Positions 22,976 through 34,417 of a stretch of DNA of 64,000 nt are shown piece after piece; position 1 is the first letter of the stretch, and each line of letters starts with the position of its first letter. The DNA is from Cryptomeria japonica (lineage: Eukaryota > Streptophyta > Pinopsida > Cupressales > Cupressaceae): the NCBI RefSeq assembly GCF_030272615.1, contig NC_081411.1, positions 42,397,140-42,461,139 on the forward strand. Direction: 5' to 3'. Both the position numbers and the translations under genes were made by a program. Under the pieces are notes generated by a model. The model saw only the letters and a program-made list of their open reading frames with translations. It had not been told where the DNA came from and searched no databases.

Positions 22976-25200
22976 AGCCAGAGGTATACATGGCTAAGGT
23001 CTACCCACAAGTCTACCAACACTAGTTAGTTGGCAACTTATGTAAGAAAATAACACGCCTCTCATGAAGACAAGGCATCAAATGCTCCAATGGAATCCAG
23101 CAATATGCTCAAAACTGTCATTTATATGCTCAAGATAAAGGATAGGAATAAGGCTGGCACACATGAACCTCATAAATCAGTTCATCACAAGGGGAAGTAT
23201 TGAGTACACCTATGTTATAGTTTCATTACAAAACCATACTTTTCCTCAAAATAGGGAAGCTAAAGTCGCTTCGCGTCGACATTACTCGTACGCTGTTCAT
23301 GCTATTCAAGGAATGGTGACTTCTACTACTACCCCTTCACATACTGACTTATCAACAACCTGTGGGTTGGCACTCAGTAAGGAAACAAATAAGCAACATC
23401 ACATAGATAGGTATGGTTTCCCATACTCATAAACAAACATATTCCCCATGGTTGATTACTTCACCATCCCATGGGCACACAAAACAAGTACGGGTTTTCT
23501 CACAACACCCACAAAATAGCACCAGGTTTAGTCACATTTACGGGGAGTACTTTACATTATGCTAACATATACTTAAGGGAAGCTTTAATTATGCTTTACA
23601 CATGAATCACCAACAAAGTTTACTCTAGATCCACGTTCTAAAATTCTTTTTCATCAATTCAAATGTACACAAAGAAATAACATCATTCTGATATCTTTCT
23701 CAATCTTCCCTAAGCATTTTCATTCACATTACTAACTATGTAATCTCCCTTTCCAAGATGAAAAATGTTCCCCTTTCAATTAGAAGCCCAAGGCAACATA
23801 AAATTTCATATGCATTATAACAAAATTTCTTCTCTTATCACTGCATTCTAAATAGTGTTTCAAAAACAACATTTCCTATATTTTAGACATGAGGAGGAAG
23901 AGAGTTGGAAAATCAACTATTTCCTACGAATACACAAGAATTTCAAAATCACACCATATACTCGGATATAAGTTTATCATTTGAGTTGTACGGTTTTCAT
24001 TTTGCTATCTTTTAGGAAGGTGTCGAAGCATCCTAACATGACATTTCTAATCATTATTGTTGCACTATAATGTTCTAGTTTTCCGATCAAGAATTCAAGA
24101 CAACCAAACTTTCTTTTGTAATACAAGCCTTCATGAGAACAATCACCATTCGTGATACGATACAATACAATAATACATCAAATCTAACATTGAAACTTCA
24201 TAATACGACAAGGAGGTAATTAAAGGGCTATCTACTAAATTTTGCACATTCAATGCATACAAATTAGCAAGTCTTTCATTTACTCCTTTTGAAACATAAT
24301 AAGGCAATTTTCTAAATCCAAAGCAAGTTAAATGGTGCGTCCCTTAATAGGTTCTAAATCACACTAGTTGAATAAACACATAAAACAATCTTTCGAGGAG
24401 CACATTAGTTCACTCTTGAAGCTACTACAACATGTCCTCTTTTGGTATTCCTTTCACATTAAGCAATTTTCACAAAATCAACTATATGCATTTTATTGCA
24501 CCTTACTTAAAATGGAATTTAATTATACTACTCCTACCAAACACATGGAGAACCCTTTAATGCAAACATACCTTTTTTTATCATTAACCAAAATTTAACT
24601 CCCAAACCAAATCCCTTTCACAATCTAAAACACAAAAACGTTATGGGGCTCACACAAGGGCTCAAGTAATATCATCCTTTCTCTTTCAATAGGAAACTTA
24701 AATAAGAGATAACTACACATATCAATTCCTTTTAATTTACTTAGAGAGAGAAAAGAAGATGAGTCATAATCACTCAGTGTACTACATAATAAGCATTAAC
24801 ATTTGCCCTTCTAGTCTTTCAAGTGGACAATCATTAAGATAGAGCCAAAACCACAAACAAACACATTTCGTACTTTTAGGTTCAAGATATTAACAACCAA
24901 CTTAGATGGATTAGTCAAAGAGTAAAATAAATAAAAAATGAAGGTACATACAGCTCCCTTTTAAAGTAAGGGAAATCATAGACCGAGACTTCAATAAGCA
25001 GACAAAACACCTATAATTATTCTCGAAACACCCACATCAATGAGGTGAAAACAAGGTGTGAACGCACACGTTACACACAAGTAGGGTTTGTTAAATCACA
25101 CCCTCACATCAAGGTGGACAAGCATAGAACATAAGGTAGACTCACACACACACCAACTATGGGCACAAGCGAAACCAGAGATCCCAGTGTTGCAACATGG

Positions 25201-25212
25201 GCTCTGATACCA
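25201..25212 (-). other. Initiator tRNA-Met primer-binding site of D
   Basis: GCTCTGATACCA on the plus strand is the reverse complement of the plant initiator-Met PBS. It is two bases from the LTR start at 25215. This shows the minus orientation of D. Confidence 0.92.
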
Positions 25213-25214
25213 AG

Positions 25215-26411
25215 TGTAATGCCCCGCCAGGAAACCCCTAAGGGTTTAAGTTAAAAACACTCAATTAGAGTGTAATTTTTTTTTTTTAAAAAATAATATT
25301 TAAGAGCGTTAATGAAAAGATACAATATTAAGATAGATTGAGTTATCTCAAAGTTATCTCTAACTAGATAACACAGCGGAAGGCTAAATGATCCTAAGGG
25401 GTTTCCCAACGCGATTACATAACCTTACACCCAACTCAACTTGCGTCATTAGATCCATTAAACTGGATATCTTAATTACGAGATATTGCATAGGTCTTGA
25501 TTATATATGTGTTCAATGGTTTGACATCTTAAAATTTTAGGAGGCGTTCATTTACTTGGGTGGTTAGGAGGCCATTGAGGAGTTATTTATTCAATGCACT
25601 TAATTTCATAATTACCTTAAGGGCCCCCCCAAAAGGGTTCATGAAGTTCATTCCTTAGGTTTGTGGTATCCATTCACAATTGATTTCATCCTTTAATGTT
25701 TAAAAATATGCCTATTGAGATTCATTCATTTAAGGTTAAACTACGATTAGTAAAGCGAGGATTCCTTCATTTGATTTTAAAATATTCACCCACATTTGAT
25801 ATATATTTCTTAAATATTAAAAAGTATGGCTAATAAGAAGAATTCGCTCCTTAAGGATTAACTACAATTAATAGAGGGAGGTCCCTTCATTTGATTTCAT
25901 GCATAGCCAACTGATGAGTTGAAATTCTTTTATGAAGGGTATAATGTGAGTAGCCATGGAATTCATTTGAAGTTTTAATAATGCAAATAAATGGACTAAT
26001 TTCATTTAGATGGGTATGCATTAGGACACACGAGAGCATCCTTTAAATTAAAGTATCGTTAACTAGATGAATTTCATCATTTCGAGATTCGAATATTAAG
26101 ATCATAGTGACGCCCTTCTATTAAGATTGAAATACAATTATCTTGTTGCATATCACCCTTTTTTTTGTTAAATGAAGATAATATGAGAGAGATTCTTTTA
26201 CTAGATTTAATGTATCAACAACTAATTAATTTTTTTTTTTTCCATTTTAGTTCAATTTTAACAATCATAAGGGATTCCTTTTATAAGGATTAAAATATGG
26301 ATATCTAATTGAGTTCACCCTATTTTAAAATAAATCTGGTGAGGATTATTGATTATAATTACAACATAAATTACTAAGTATTTTCATCCAATATACAACA
26401 TGAATACCTAG
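25215..26411 (-). repeat. 5' LTR of D, inner part
   Basis: It matches 16665-17860 almost base for base, with about ten differences seen. It stops at CCTAG, where E begins. Confidence 0.9.
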
Positions 26412-28081
26412 TGTGTAAGGAGAAAAAGTGACACTAAGCAAACATGCCCTAATCTCACTTTCAACCACACACTTGTGGAATACGAAAGAGCCTAGAGGTA
26501 TCACACAATTGGCTACTTCTTCTTGTGGAAGAGAGAGCCACGGGCTACCTATTAGGATTTCTATTCCTTTGTTGTAATTGAAAGATAAAATGATGCAAGT
26601 TCAATCCCAAACCCCGAAGTGCAAGTATGAACTAATGGCAAGATTTGCAGAGTTGAACTTAAATAATGGAAAGCTGTAAACACAAGGACAAAGCAAGAAT
26701 GCAAATGTGTACCCGGAGTTAAAATCTGACTGAAAATGTTTGGGACGAGGGCGCGGGCGCCACTGTCCTGATTCTGCACCTGAAACTGCTCCGGAAACTG
26801 CTGTTTTGCACTCTGGAAAAGCTGTTAAAAATGCTGAAAATGCTGTCTGTCAGGAGGACTAGGGCGCCCAGCGCCCCTGTCCCTGGGACCAGGGCACCCA
26901 GTGCCCCTGTCCTGGCAGGACCAGGGCGCTCCACGCCCCTGTCCTGGTCTTTTGCTTTGAAATTTGGTGTGAGGTTCGGTCTCCGTCTGCTTCTTCCGGA
27001 TCTGTAACCTGCGGCGTCGTCCGAGTCCCGAAACCTGCACTTATATCTGAAAAGGTGTTTGGGCGGCTATATAGGGTTTTGCCTTAGTCAAACCCCCGCT
27101 TCGGTGATTTCCACCTCCATGAATAGCCAATTTGTATTGTAAAATGTATTGTGTGTGTAGACCTAGTGTGTGTGCAAGGTCCTTAAATGCAAGAAAGCAA
27201 ACTAGAGCAACCTAGAAAGTAAACCCTAATTGCTTGTAAATGATAATGTAAATGCTCTAAATCAAGATGCAAAGTGATCTAAAGCATTAATAAAGGATAT
27301 ATTGAAGCTTATGCAAAGACATGAAAACAACATGAAATCATACCCAACCCTCAAGGGAGGAGTACAAGCCAATCTTCAGTCGGTCATCTCCTATTGTTCT
27401 TCAATGTCTTCCAAGCCCTAAATGGATGAATGAAATTGATGAATGCTTGATGGATGGATGTTGAATGTTGTTAAAGTCTTCAAAGATCTGCTCTTTCACT
27501 GCATATGAGGTCCTGAAAACCAAAATTCGGATCCTTTCAAATGAAGAAAGAGAACTCTTATATATGAAACCCTAGGTCATAAATTCGTATTTTGGCCGAC
27601 CTAGAGATTGAATATCCCGCCAATTTCTTGGGGTTAAGCTTTATTTTATGATTGGATCATGCTCCCAAAATTTCGGGAAAAATGTCCGGGACCATGTGCA
27701 CGGGCACCATGGTCCCAACAACTTTTCGCCAAATTTTCAGGGCCATCGGATATGATGATTTTAGAGAGAATCCCGAAGTTACAGCTGATTTCGAGATGTT
27801 TTGACCCTCGAAATCAAGCCCCCAAGTTCAAAATAGGACCTAATTAAGGTTTTTGATTAAATGATGTATTGGAAGAATAAAATGAAAGGGGCACACTTTA
27901 ATGAAAGGGCCCAACTTTATGATGTGGAAGATGATGAAATAGAACCTTAGACCTAATTAATTTAATTAATTAAGTGCTAAAGGGGAAATGCACTGCAAAA
28001 TTCAAAATGCGCCAAGGCGGGTGCTAAACTAGGTGTGAAATTGTACCACCCTAGCAAGTGCGTACAATTTACGACGCTACA
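26412..28081 (-). repeat. 3' LTR of E (F family)
   Basis: This 1,670-bp LTR is the reverse complement of the F-type LTR, from TGTGTAAGG to CGCTACA. It keeps the TATA-like site (27067-27074), the GC repeat (26850-26945) and the GGGACCATG...CATGGTCCC inverted repeat (about 27688-27716). It is more diverged from F than the F LTRs are from each other. Confidence 0.9.
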
Positions 28082-29749
28082 TTTAGCCCCCACTTTAGCG
28101 GTCATATGAACACTACGTGCATATGCAAGCTAAAGTACAGAAAAGTAAACATTATTTGAAAAAGGATATATCCATAAGTCTGTCGAACGAAGCCCCCAGC
28201 GGTATCTGCAGTACACAGTTAGGAACCGCACCCTACAAAACACACGTTAGATCACAAAATCACCTAATGCTTACTAAGGAAGGTGATGAAAATTCGAGGG
28301 TAGCTATATGCCCCCCCCTGTTTCGGCTTGCTAATTTTAGTGAGTTGAAACAGGGTATCATGTTTACCACTTCGAATTGTTAAAGAATATTGATGACAAA
28401 TGCTCACAAGAAGATTTGATATGAGATCAAAAACTAAGGAGAATCATTTGGTAAGAAAGAGGACTAAATCTCAATTCCAACACAACAAAGAGTGTGAGGA
28501 TTTGAGAGTTCTCTAACACAAGATGAAGGATGTAAATGGAGACAAAATGCAAAGAAAAGAAAGGAAAAAGCATGAATACACACATTGGTGATCCATGGGA
28601 AGAATAGTGAGAGAGAAAACATGGACTTCTCGCCCCTAGATCTTGTCTAGGTGATCCATGGGAAAGAGGACATGGAAAACTAGCCCCTAGAGTCTGTCTA
28701 GGTGATCCATGTAAGGGAGGAGAGTGAGAAAGTCTAGCCTTATGCCGCTAGTTCCACTCAACCTCGTGCATGTGTGTGTAAGTGAGGTTAGAAGCATCTC
28801 ATAGGAGTCTATGCCCGAGTATGCTACAACCTGTATATGTATAGTACAAAAGTGTGACATCTCGCTCTAAGAGTCTGTGCTCTGGTTCCGAGAATAATCA
28901 CCTTGCATAAAAGAAAAATGGAGACATCTCGCTCTAAGAGTCTGTGCTCTGGTTCCGAGAATGACCCATTGCTCAAAAAGTGTAATGTTTATGTCATAAG
29001 CAAAGTAGAACAAGGATACCTACCTTCATCACAAAAGAAGATACCCCAAAAATGCAACAATGTCATAGATCCAAGCAAGAGAGTTTTACACTCTTTAAGC
29101 AAGGATAAGATAGTTGAAAAGGGATATCTTGTAGTATGTGTAAAGGAGATCCTTAGAGGAGAAGAGATCTTTGTACAAAAGACACCTATCCCCGAGAGGA
29201 ATTGTCTTAGACAAATATAACATCTTCTAGAATAAGACAAAGAAGAGAATAAGAATGCAATACTTCCTTCTTTTGCGAGGTGAAAGTGATTCTTAATGAA
29301 GGATGACGCTCTTTTTAACCCAATTGGGAGAGTGAATTCATTATGGATGTAGTTTACCAAGTGCAAAAGAGGTTGTAGTCAAGGACTTACACCCCTTGAA
29401 CAAACAACAACAAATGCATACAAGGCATAACATCAAGTAATAAAGTCCACACCATCCACAAAATAGGAAAAAGTGGATCCTTAGATAAGAATAAGGAAAG
29501 ATCATTGCCTCCCAAGGATAAGGACAATGAGAAGGACTTACACAATCTTCTAGGGAGAGATTTGGACATAAGCAAAAGAAGAGATGTATGAAATCACTCT
29601 TGTCCCCATAGGAACAAGAAAATTAGGCTATTATGTTGCTTCAAAAAATATGATTGCACTTGAAATTGTACCATCATGAATGACAATGAGCCCCCAGTAA
29701 ATGAGCTACCAATGTCACATAATGATGAGCAACATAATAGCCATTAATG
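28082..29749. other. Non-coding 3' region of E, with local duplications
   Basis: The first ~320 bp match the 3' region of F (12390-12719) in reverse. The rest has no counterpart in F and no coding signal, and no PMD gene. It contains a 41-bp duplication (about 28858-28900 and 28922-28966, core CATCTCGCTCTAAGAGTC). It also has two to three related blocks around GTCTAGGTGATCCATG at 28610-28715. Confidence 0.65.
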
Positions 29750-31750
29750 TTATTTAAAGACATGATAGACTAAATGAGGTATTTGAGTATGACATGTTAA
29801 ATGCTCAACTATAAGTGAGATAAAAAACATGTGTAAAATGATAAAAATTGAAGAAGAAAAGTCACATGAAATCTTAGAAGAGGGATGAGTGTAATTTATT
29901 AGAGCCTTATCCCTAGAGGAAAGGACTTTATGATGAATAGGAGATAAAGATTCATAAGTGGATTTAGAAATTTGAGGGGAGTCATAAAGAGACTTGTTCA
30001 TCGCCAAGATTTCCTTATGAGGGGAATGAGAGTTGATAGAAGTAGAAGATGATTTAGTTGAAGTGAGATCATCATCACTACTAAATATAGCATTCACATT
30101 GAGAGATGGTCTTTTAGATGCTTTGGTACGTCTGCAGGGATTATAGCCGAGTCCAAAGGCATAATTGTGAAAATTAGTCTCTAGAGGAACTTTTATCCCT
30201 TGTTCATGAGCACCACAACCATTTCCATGATACCCATGCTTAGCGAAAATGCGAAAACCATGACCATAACGATCAGCCATTTCAGGAAGAGAAGGTGGTT
30301 TTTCACAAGACAAAGAATCAAATCCTTCAGCATTAGAAGTGTGAGGAGAAGAAGTTTGAGAAGCGGCCACAAAATTATTGCTCATAGGTTCAAGTAAGAC
30401 TGATTGATCTCTAGTTTCTTCCTTCTTTTTACCTTTAAGATCTCTAGGAGGAAGCCTATACTCACCTACAAAGGTGGGATTAAAATCAAGGGATCCCCAA
30501 TCGTCTTCTGCGAGAGCCTTCTCAGGATCAAAAGCCTTTTCATATGTAGATTCAAGTTGAGAAGAATCTTCTTTAGGAACTTCAGACTCATCCAAAGAAT
30601 TTTGATTATCAGTGGGTGATGATTCATCCATAGGTATCTTGTTTAACGAGTCATCACTAGAAGAGGAAGGCTTAGAAGAACTCCCTTTGGAAGTAGATGT
30701 TTGCAAACAAGCTTGAAAATTAGTATCACCTATCAAGGTATATGTCTTATTGTTATAAATGAATTTAACTTGTCTATGCAATGTAGATTGGACAGCTTGC
30801 ATACTGTGAATCCAAGGTCTCCCTAATAACAAGTTGTATGTTAGATTTCCCGACATAACATGGATAGGAGTAGGCAAAGTAACAGGTCCCACTGTGATTG
30901 GTAAGGTGATAATACCTAATGAAGACTTAGCCACATTATCAAAGCCTCGAATGGGATGAGAGTCAGGCTCAATAAGGGATGTATCCACATTCATCTTATG
31001 CAATAGATTAATGCTACACACATTAAGGCCAGAACCATTATCTATTAGTGTTCGTCTTATAGCAGTGTCATTTATGATAACCACAATCATCAAGGGATCA
31101 TATTGATGTTGAATTTCGCTAGTAGGCAACTCATCTTGAGTAAACACAATTTGAGCTTTAGGATTCATCATAGAGTTAACCAAAGACACTATATTACTAG
31201 ATGTATTAGGTGGAGGAACATTCAAATCTTTCAAGGCATCTTGTAACATTCCATGATGAGCGGAAGAAGTTTGGATCAAATCCCAAAGGGATATTTTAGC
31301 AGGGGTAGCTTTAAGTTGTTCTATGAGATCATATTCCTTACCAAGAACTTGTGAAATACGTGGAGCTTGAGGAAGAATAGGTTGGGAAGGAGGAAGTGAA
31401 GTTGGGATAACTGGAGGAGGATTAGGTTGCCTATTTTTTCTAGTATTATAAGTATGGGCAACCGCATGATAACTCTCTCTAGTCAGTTGCTTAGCATAAT
31501 CATAAGGGCTCTTAGTAGAATAACCTCCTTGCACAGTAATAATAGGTTTCTTAGGAGTGCAAAAAGAATCATTAGCATAACCACCTTGAACCACTAAAAT
31601 AGGCTTATTTAAAGGTTGAGAATTTTGAGAAGGACAAGCACCTTGGACAGTGAAGAGAGGTTTGTTAGGTGTCTCATTCACATGTATCAAATTGATTGAG
31701 GATGGTTTAGAGGAATGAACAAAAGTGTTGGAAGAATTATTGATAGCCAA
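29750..31750 (-). pseudogene. pol: Protease and G-patch polyprotein fragment of E
   Basis: The frame is open for 666 codons but has no ATG start; it is cut by the junction at 31758. Three repeats of a PxxxVQGGY type lie at the N-terminal end. The protease segment has IDNGSGLNVC (intact Asp-x-Gly, unlike F) and LGRPWIHSMQ. A Ser/Asp linker and a G-patch-like segment follow (about 30130-30280). After a stretch shared with F (CRRTKASKRP), the sequence diverges from F, turns Ser-rich and stops without entering RT. The family therefore includes a pol-less variant. Function would be limited to protein processing, if expressed at all. Confidence 0.8.
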
Positions 31751-31758
31751 TTATTGAA

Positions 31759-33618
31759 CAAACGGGGTAGCGAGCGGGGAAAACAGACGGGAAGCGAGCG
31801 GGGGAGGGGTGGAGCTCCGCTCCCTGCCCTCCAACCCCAACCAAGGGTTTAAAAGAACACGCACAGTCGGTTTCGGACAAAAACGCACAGACCCATATCA
31901 AATTTTTATATATATTTTTTTTTGATAACCTATGAATCCGACTTACAGTTGGATTTTATCAAAAATAAATCTCAAATACAGGGATAAATGCATACATAGC
32001 TCCCATCATTTTTATTTTTTATTCCCTTTTACAGACCCATTCATTCCCAGATTTATACCAAAATCTCCATTGTGGAAAAAAATGTTTCCTATCAAGTTTA
32101 AAATCACAAAATCCATTAAGAACAAGGATTTGATTCAAGAACAACCAAGTTTGGGAGAAGACTGAAAACTAAACCTCAAAACATTCATGGGTAATACTGT
32201 TTTTTTTTTCTTGTATTCAACAATAGATAAAGGAGAAGATTCGAATCCTACCTCATAGTGCAAATTCCGGGCATGAATCTTGATGAAGAGCTTCCCCAAT
32301 CTGCCGCTCCAAGGCAAATCTCCCATTTTTTTCAAAAAAAACTCCCAAGCGAAAGAACCCCCAAAATGCTTACAAAACTAGGTTAAAAAGAGAACCCTAA
32401 TTTTGCCCTAATTTTCAATTTCGAAAATAGGCATTTATTTTTAAAATAAAATGAATGAAAATGAAAATGGAAGTCATTCATTTACATTATTTAATACATC
32501 TTATTCGCTTCCCTTATTAAAATTAAAATACTTCTATTTCTTATTGCGTTTTAAGTTTGAATTTCTCAATATAAATTTTAGGCCTACTTCATATTTCGAA
32601 ACTATTGACCAGGGTAAGGCATTTTGATTAATTTAATTTTCTAAAATCAAACTTTTATACTATATCGACTTTACAAGTAAAAAGGAAATAATTTCGTTTA
32701 AATAATAATAATTTACCCTTTTTCTTCCAAAATGCGAAAAAAATGAGTAATTTATTTCTATCTCCCAAATGACTTTAAATTTTTCCTTTCCAGACGCATA
32801 ACTCATTAAATTCATTATTTTAAAATTAGCTATTAAATTAACTCGCTATAACATAATAAAGTGACATTTTTAAATAAATGACTAATCTAATGCAAGAGTT
32901 TTATTTATTCTAATTTCTCAACTACAAATGCGTAAATGTTACAAATGCGTAAATGAGCACGCTAACCCAAGTTAAATACCTTAAGCTTGCTACATTAATA
33001 ATTTAAGGCAATCTCTTAAATTAATGATTAATCATATAAAGGAAGCTACCCATTTAAATTTCTAAATTACCAATGTGCTCGTCTACTCATAAATTTGAAT
33101 TAATACTTAGGATAACAAACCTCGCTTACCTCACGCAAGGCACGCAAATCGAGGAAGTCCTCCAAATCTCTCGACATGCATCCCAATGAAAAGCAAGCCC
33201 CATGAATCCACACACGATGCTCTCCTAACCATGGCTAAGGCAAGATGAGAGTTATATGACCACTAAATTCGAATTCTAAAGATGAAGGAGCATACTCAAC
33301 CTTGCAAATCCCAAAGGAGATGAACCTTGCCCTAAGCGGTGTTGTACCTGCAATCTCCTGCACTCATGAATCCATACAAGCATGCATATACAAATACATA
33401 TTCAACGAAGGCGTTAGCTCAAGATTCAACACAAGGGTTAGGAACAATTACATTTACATGAAAATCGATGCAAAAGCACAATAATAAGTATGCACAGTTA
33501 TTTATATTATCTAAACTACACATTTCACCATGGTTAACCTACCATTCAAGAATGCCACATAGGAAGTCAATCATGGTCAAACGGGTTTTACAAACCTAAC
33601 TAGGGTATGGGCATTACA
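31759..33618 (-). repeat. 5' LTR of D, outer part
   Basis: It resumes at CAAACGGGGTAGCG, equal to about 19576-21447 of the other LTR, and ends GGGCATTACA. A 12-bp deletion relative to the other copy lies near 31810. TAAAG follows at 33619-33623. Confidence 0.9.
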
Positions 33619-34417
33619 TAAAGCTTTCTCTTATAGCTTCAAAATATTACAATAAAATCATTACAAATATCTGCAACTTCACATCTGGAATGTTATAGCA
33701 AATTCTATGTGCTCAAATAAGATTACCTTGCTTATAGCATACCTCGGTAACCCATAATGTAACTCGGTAAACCCTTCTGTTTACTCTATTCTTTGACTGT
33801 TCTCTGAAATGCTTCTCGGTGACCTTTGCGTCTCTGTAACAGTCATAACACTTAGTGCTTTCTTATGTATCACACATGTCTTGCTTCATACACTCATACC
33901 TGATCCTTATTTCATGCTATATAAATAGATCTGTTATGACGGTGATCTGATTCATTGCTTTGATCTTACAAACATGATTTATCGAATGAATAACTATACA
34001 AAATATTTCATTGGTTAAGTGACCTCAAAATCATACAAAATCTTGAAGTGCAATTTCCAATGTGATAATGGTTCTTTGTACCTCTATCTTGTAACTTGTT
34101 TCCATATGTATGTCCAGGTTCAATGAATCTGGTAACACGTTTCACTCGGTGTATATCAACTCAGTGTATCATCTTTTCTACTTGGTAGTCATAGAATATT
34201 ATTCGGTAGACTGCTCGGTGTATACTGGGTTCTGTGACTACTTTCTTCTATAACCGACTGTACTGTGCATACTGATTGAATATTTTGGTAGTGGTAACCA
34301 ACTAGAGTATATAGAATGACTTTGGATATAAAACTAATGGCAACTTGATAAGTAGTAACAACAATTACACATATATATTTACATTAATAACATTAGTATT
34401 GTGCATTATGTTTAACA
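33619..34417 (-). repeat. 5' LTR of C, outer part
   Basis: It begins with the second TAAAG copy and continues the LTR broken at 16664. The likely end is TTTAACA at 34417. A purine-rich AAGTGGGAGAA on the minus strand just outside (about 34426-34443) makes the exact boundary unsure. Confidence 0.6.

Larger units (their letters stand above)
21448..25214 (-). other. Non-coding interior of D
   Basis: These 3,767 bp contain no frame above about 90 codons and no gag, pol or zinc-knuckle motif on either strand. The left end has the PPT CCTAGGAGGGGAGAA (minus strand, 21448-21462). The right end has TGGTATCAGAGC (minus strand, 25201-25212). A short AAAT repeat lies near 22585, and a GC-rich repeat block lies at 22715-22975. 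Confidence 0.75.
26412..31758 (-). mobile_element. Element E: truncated, pol-less TAT-type relative of F
   Basis: In minus orientation it keeps its 3' LTR (26412-28081), PPT, a non-coding region and a protease/G-patch frame (29750-31750). It lacks RT, both RNase H domains and integrase. Its 5' end and 5' LTR are gone: it meets the D LTR abruptly at 31758/31759. The D LTR lacks the segment equal to about 17861-19575 at the same place. One deletion that removed the 5' end of E together with 1.7 kb of the D LTR would explain both (inference). Only the left target-site copy, CCTAG, is left. Confidence 0.82.
16665..33618 (-). mobile_element. Element D: LARD-like LTR element with 4.8-kb LTRs and non-coding interior
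   Basis: The outer ends are TGTAATGCCC and GGGCATTACA, a perfect 10-bp inverted pair. They are flanked by TAAAG at 16660-16664 and 33619-33623. The left LTR (3' LTR) is 16665-21447. The right LTR (5' LTR) is 25215-26411 plus 31759-33618, split by E. The interior, 21448-25214, has a PPT at its left end and an initiator-Met PBS at its right end, so the element reads on the minus strand. The longest interior frames are under 100 codons and resemble nothing. LTRs of ~4.5 kb around a ~3.5-kb non-coding interior match the LARD class described in grasses. The LTRs differ at only about ten sites in their first ~1.19 kb, so the insertion is recent compared with F. Confidence 0.88.
1..34417 (-). mobile_element. 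Element C: partial non-autonomous LTR retrotransposon, interrupted by F and D
   Basis: Read on the minus strand, the order is 5' LTR (33619-34417 joined to 16231-16664), a PBS complementary to initiator tRNA-Met (16217-16228), a gag-like zinc-knuckle gene (14815-16168), then ORF2 (1574 downward). The 3' part lies beyond the left edge. Element F (1648-14370, TSD AATAA) is inserted between the two genes, 68 bp before the ORF2 start. Element D (16665-33618, TSD TAAAG) is inserted in the LTR. Removing both restores a continuous element. No protease, RT, RNase H or integrase is seen in the part present. The layout matches A and B, so C is assigned to the same family. The outer end at 34417 is a guess, because the partner LTR and TSD are outside the window. 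Confidence 0.8.
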
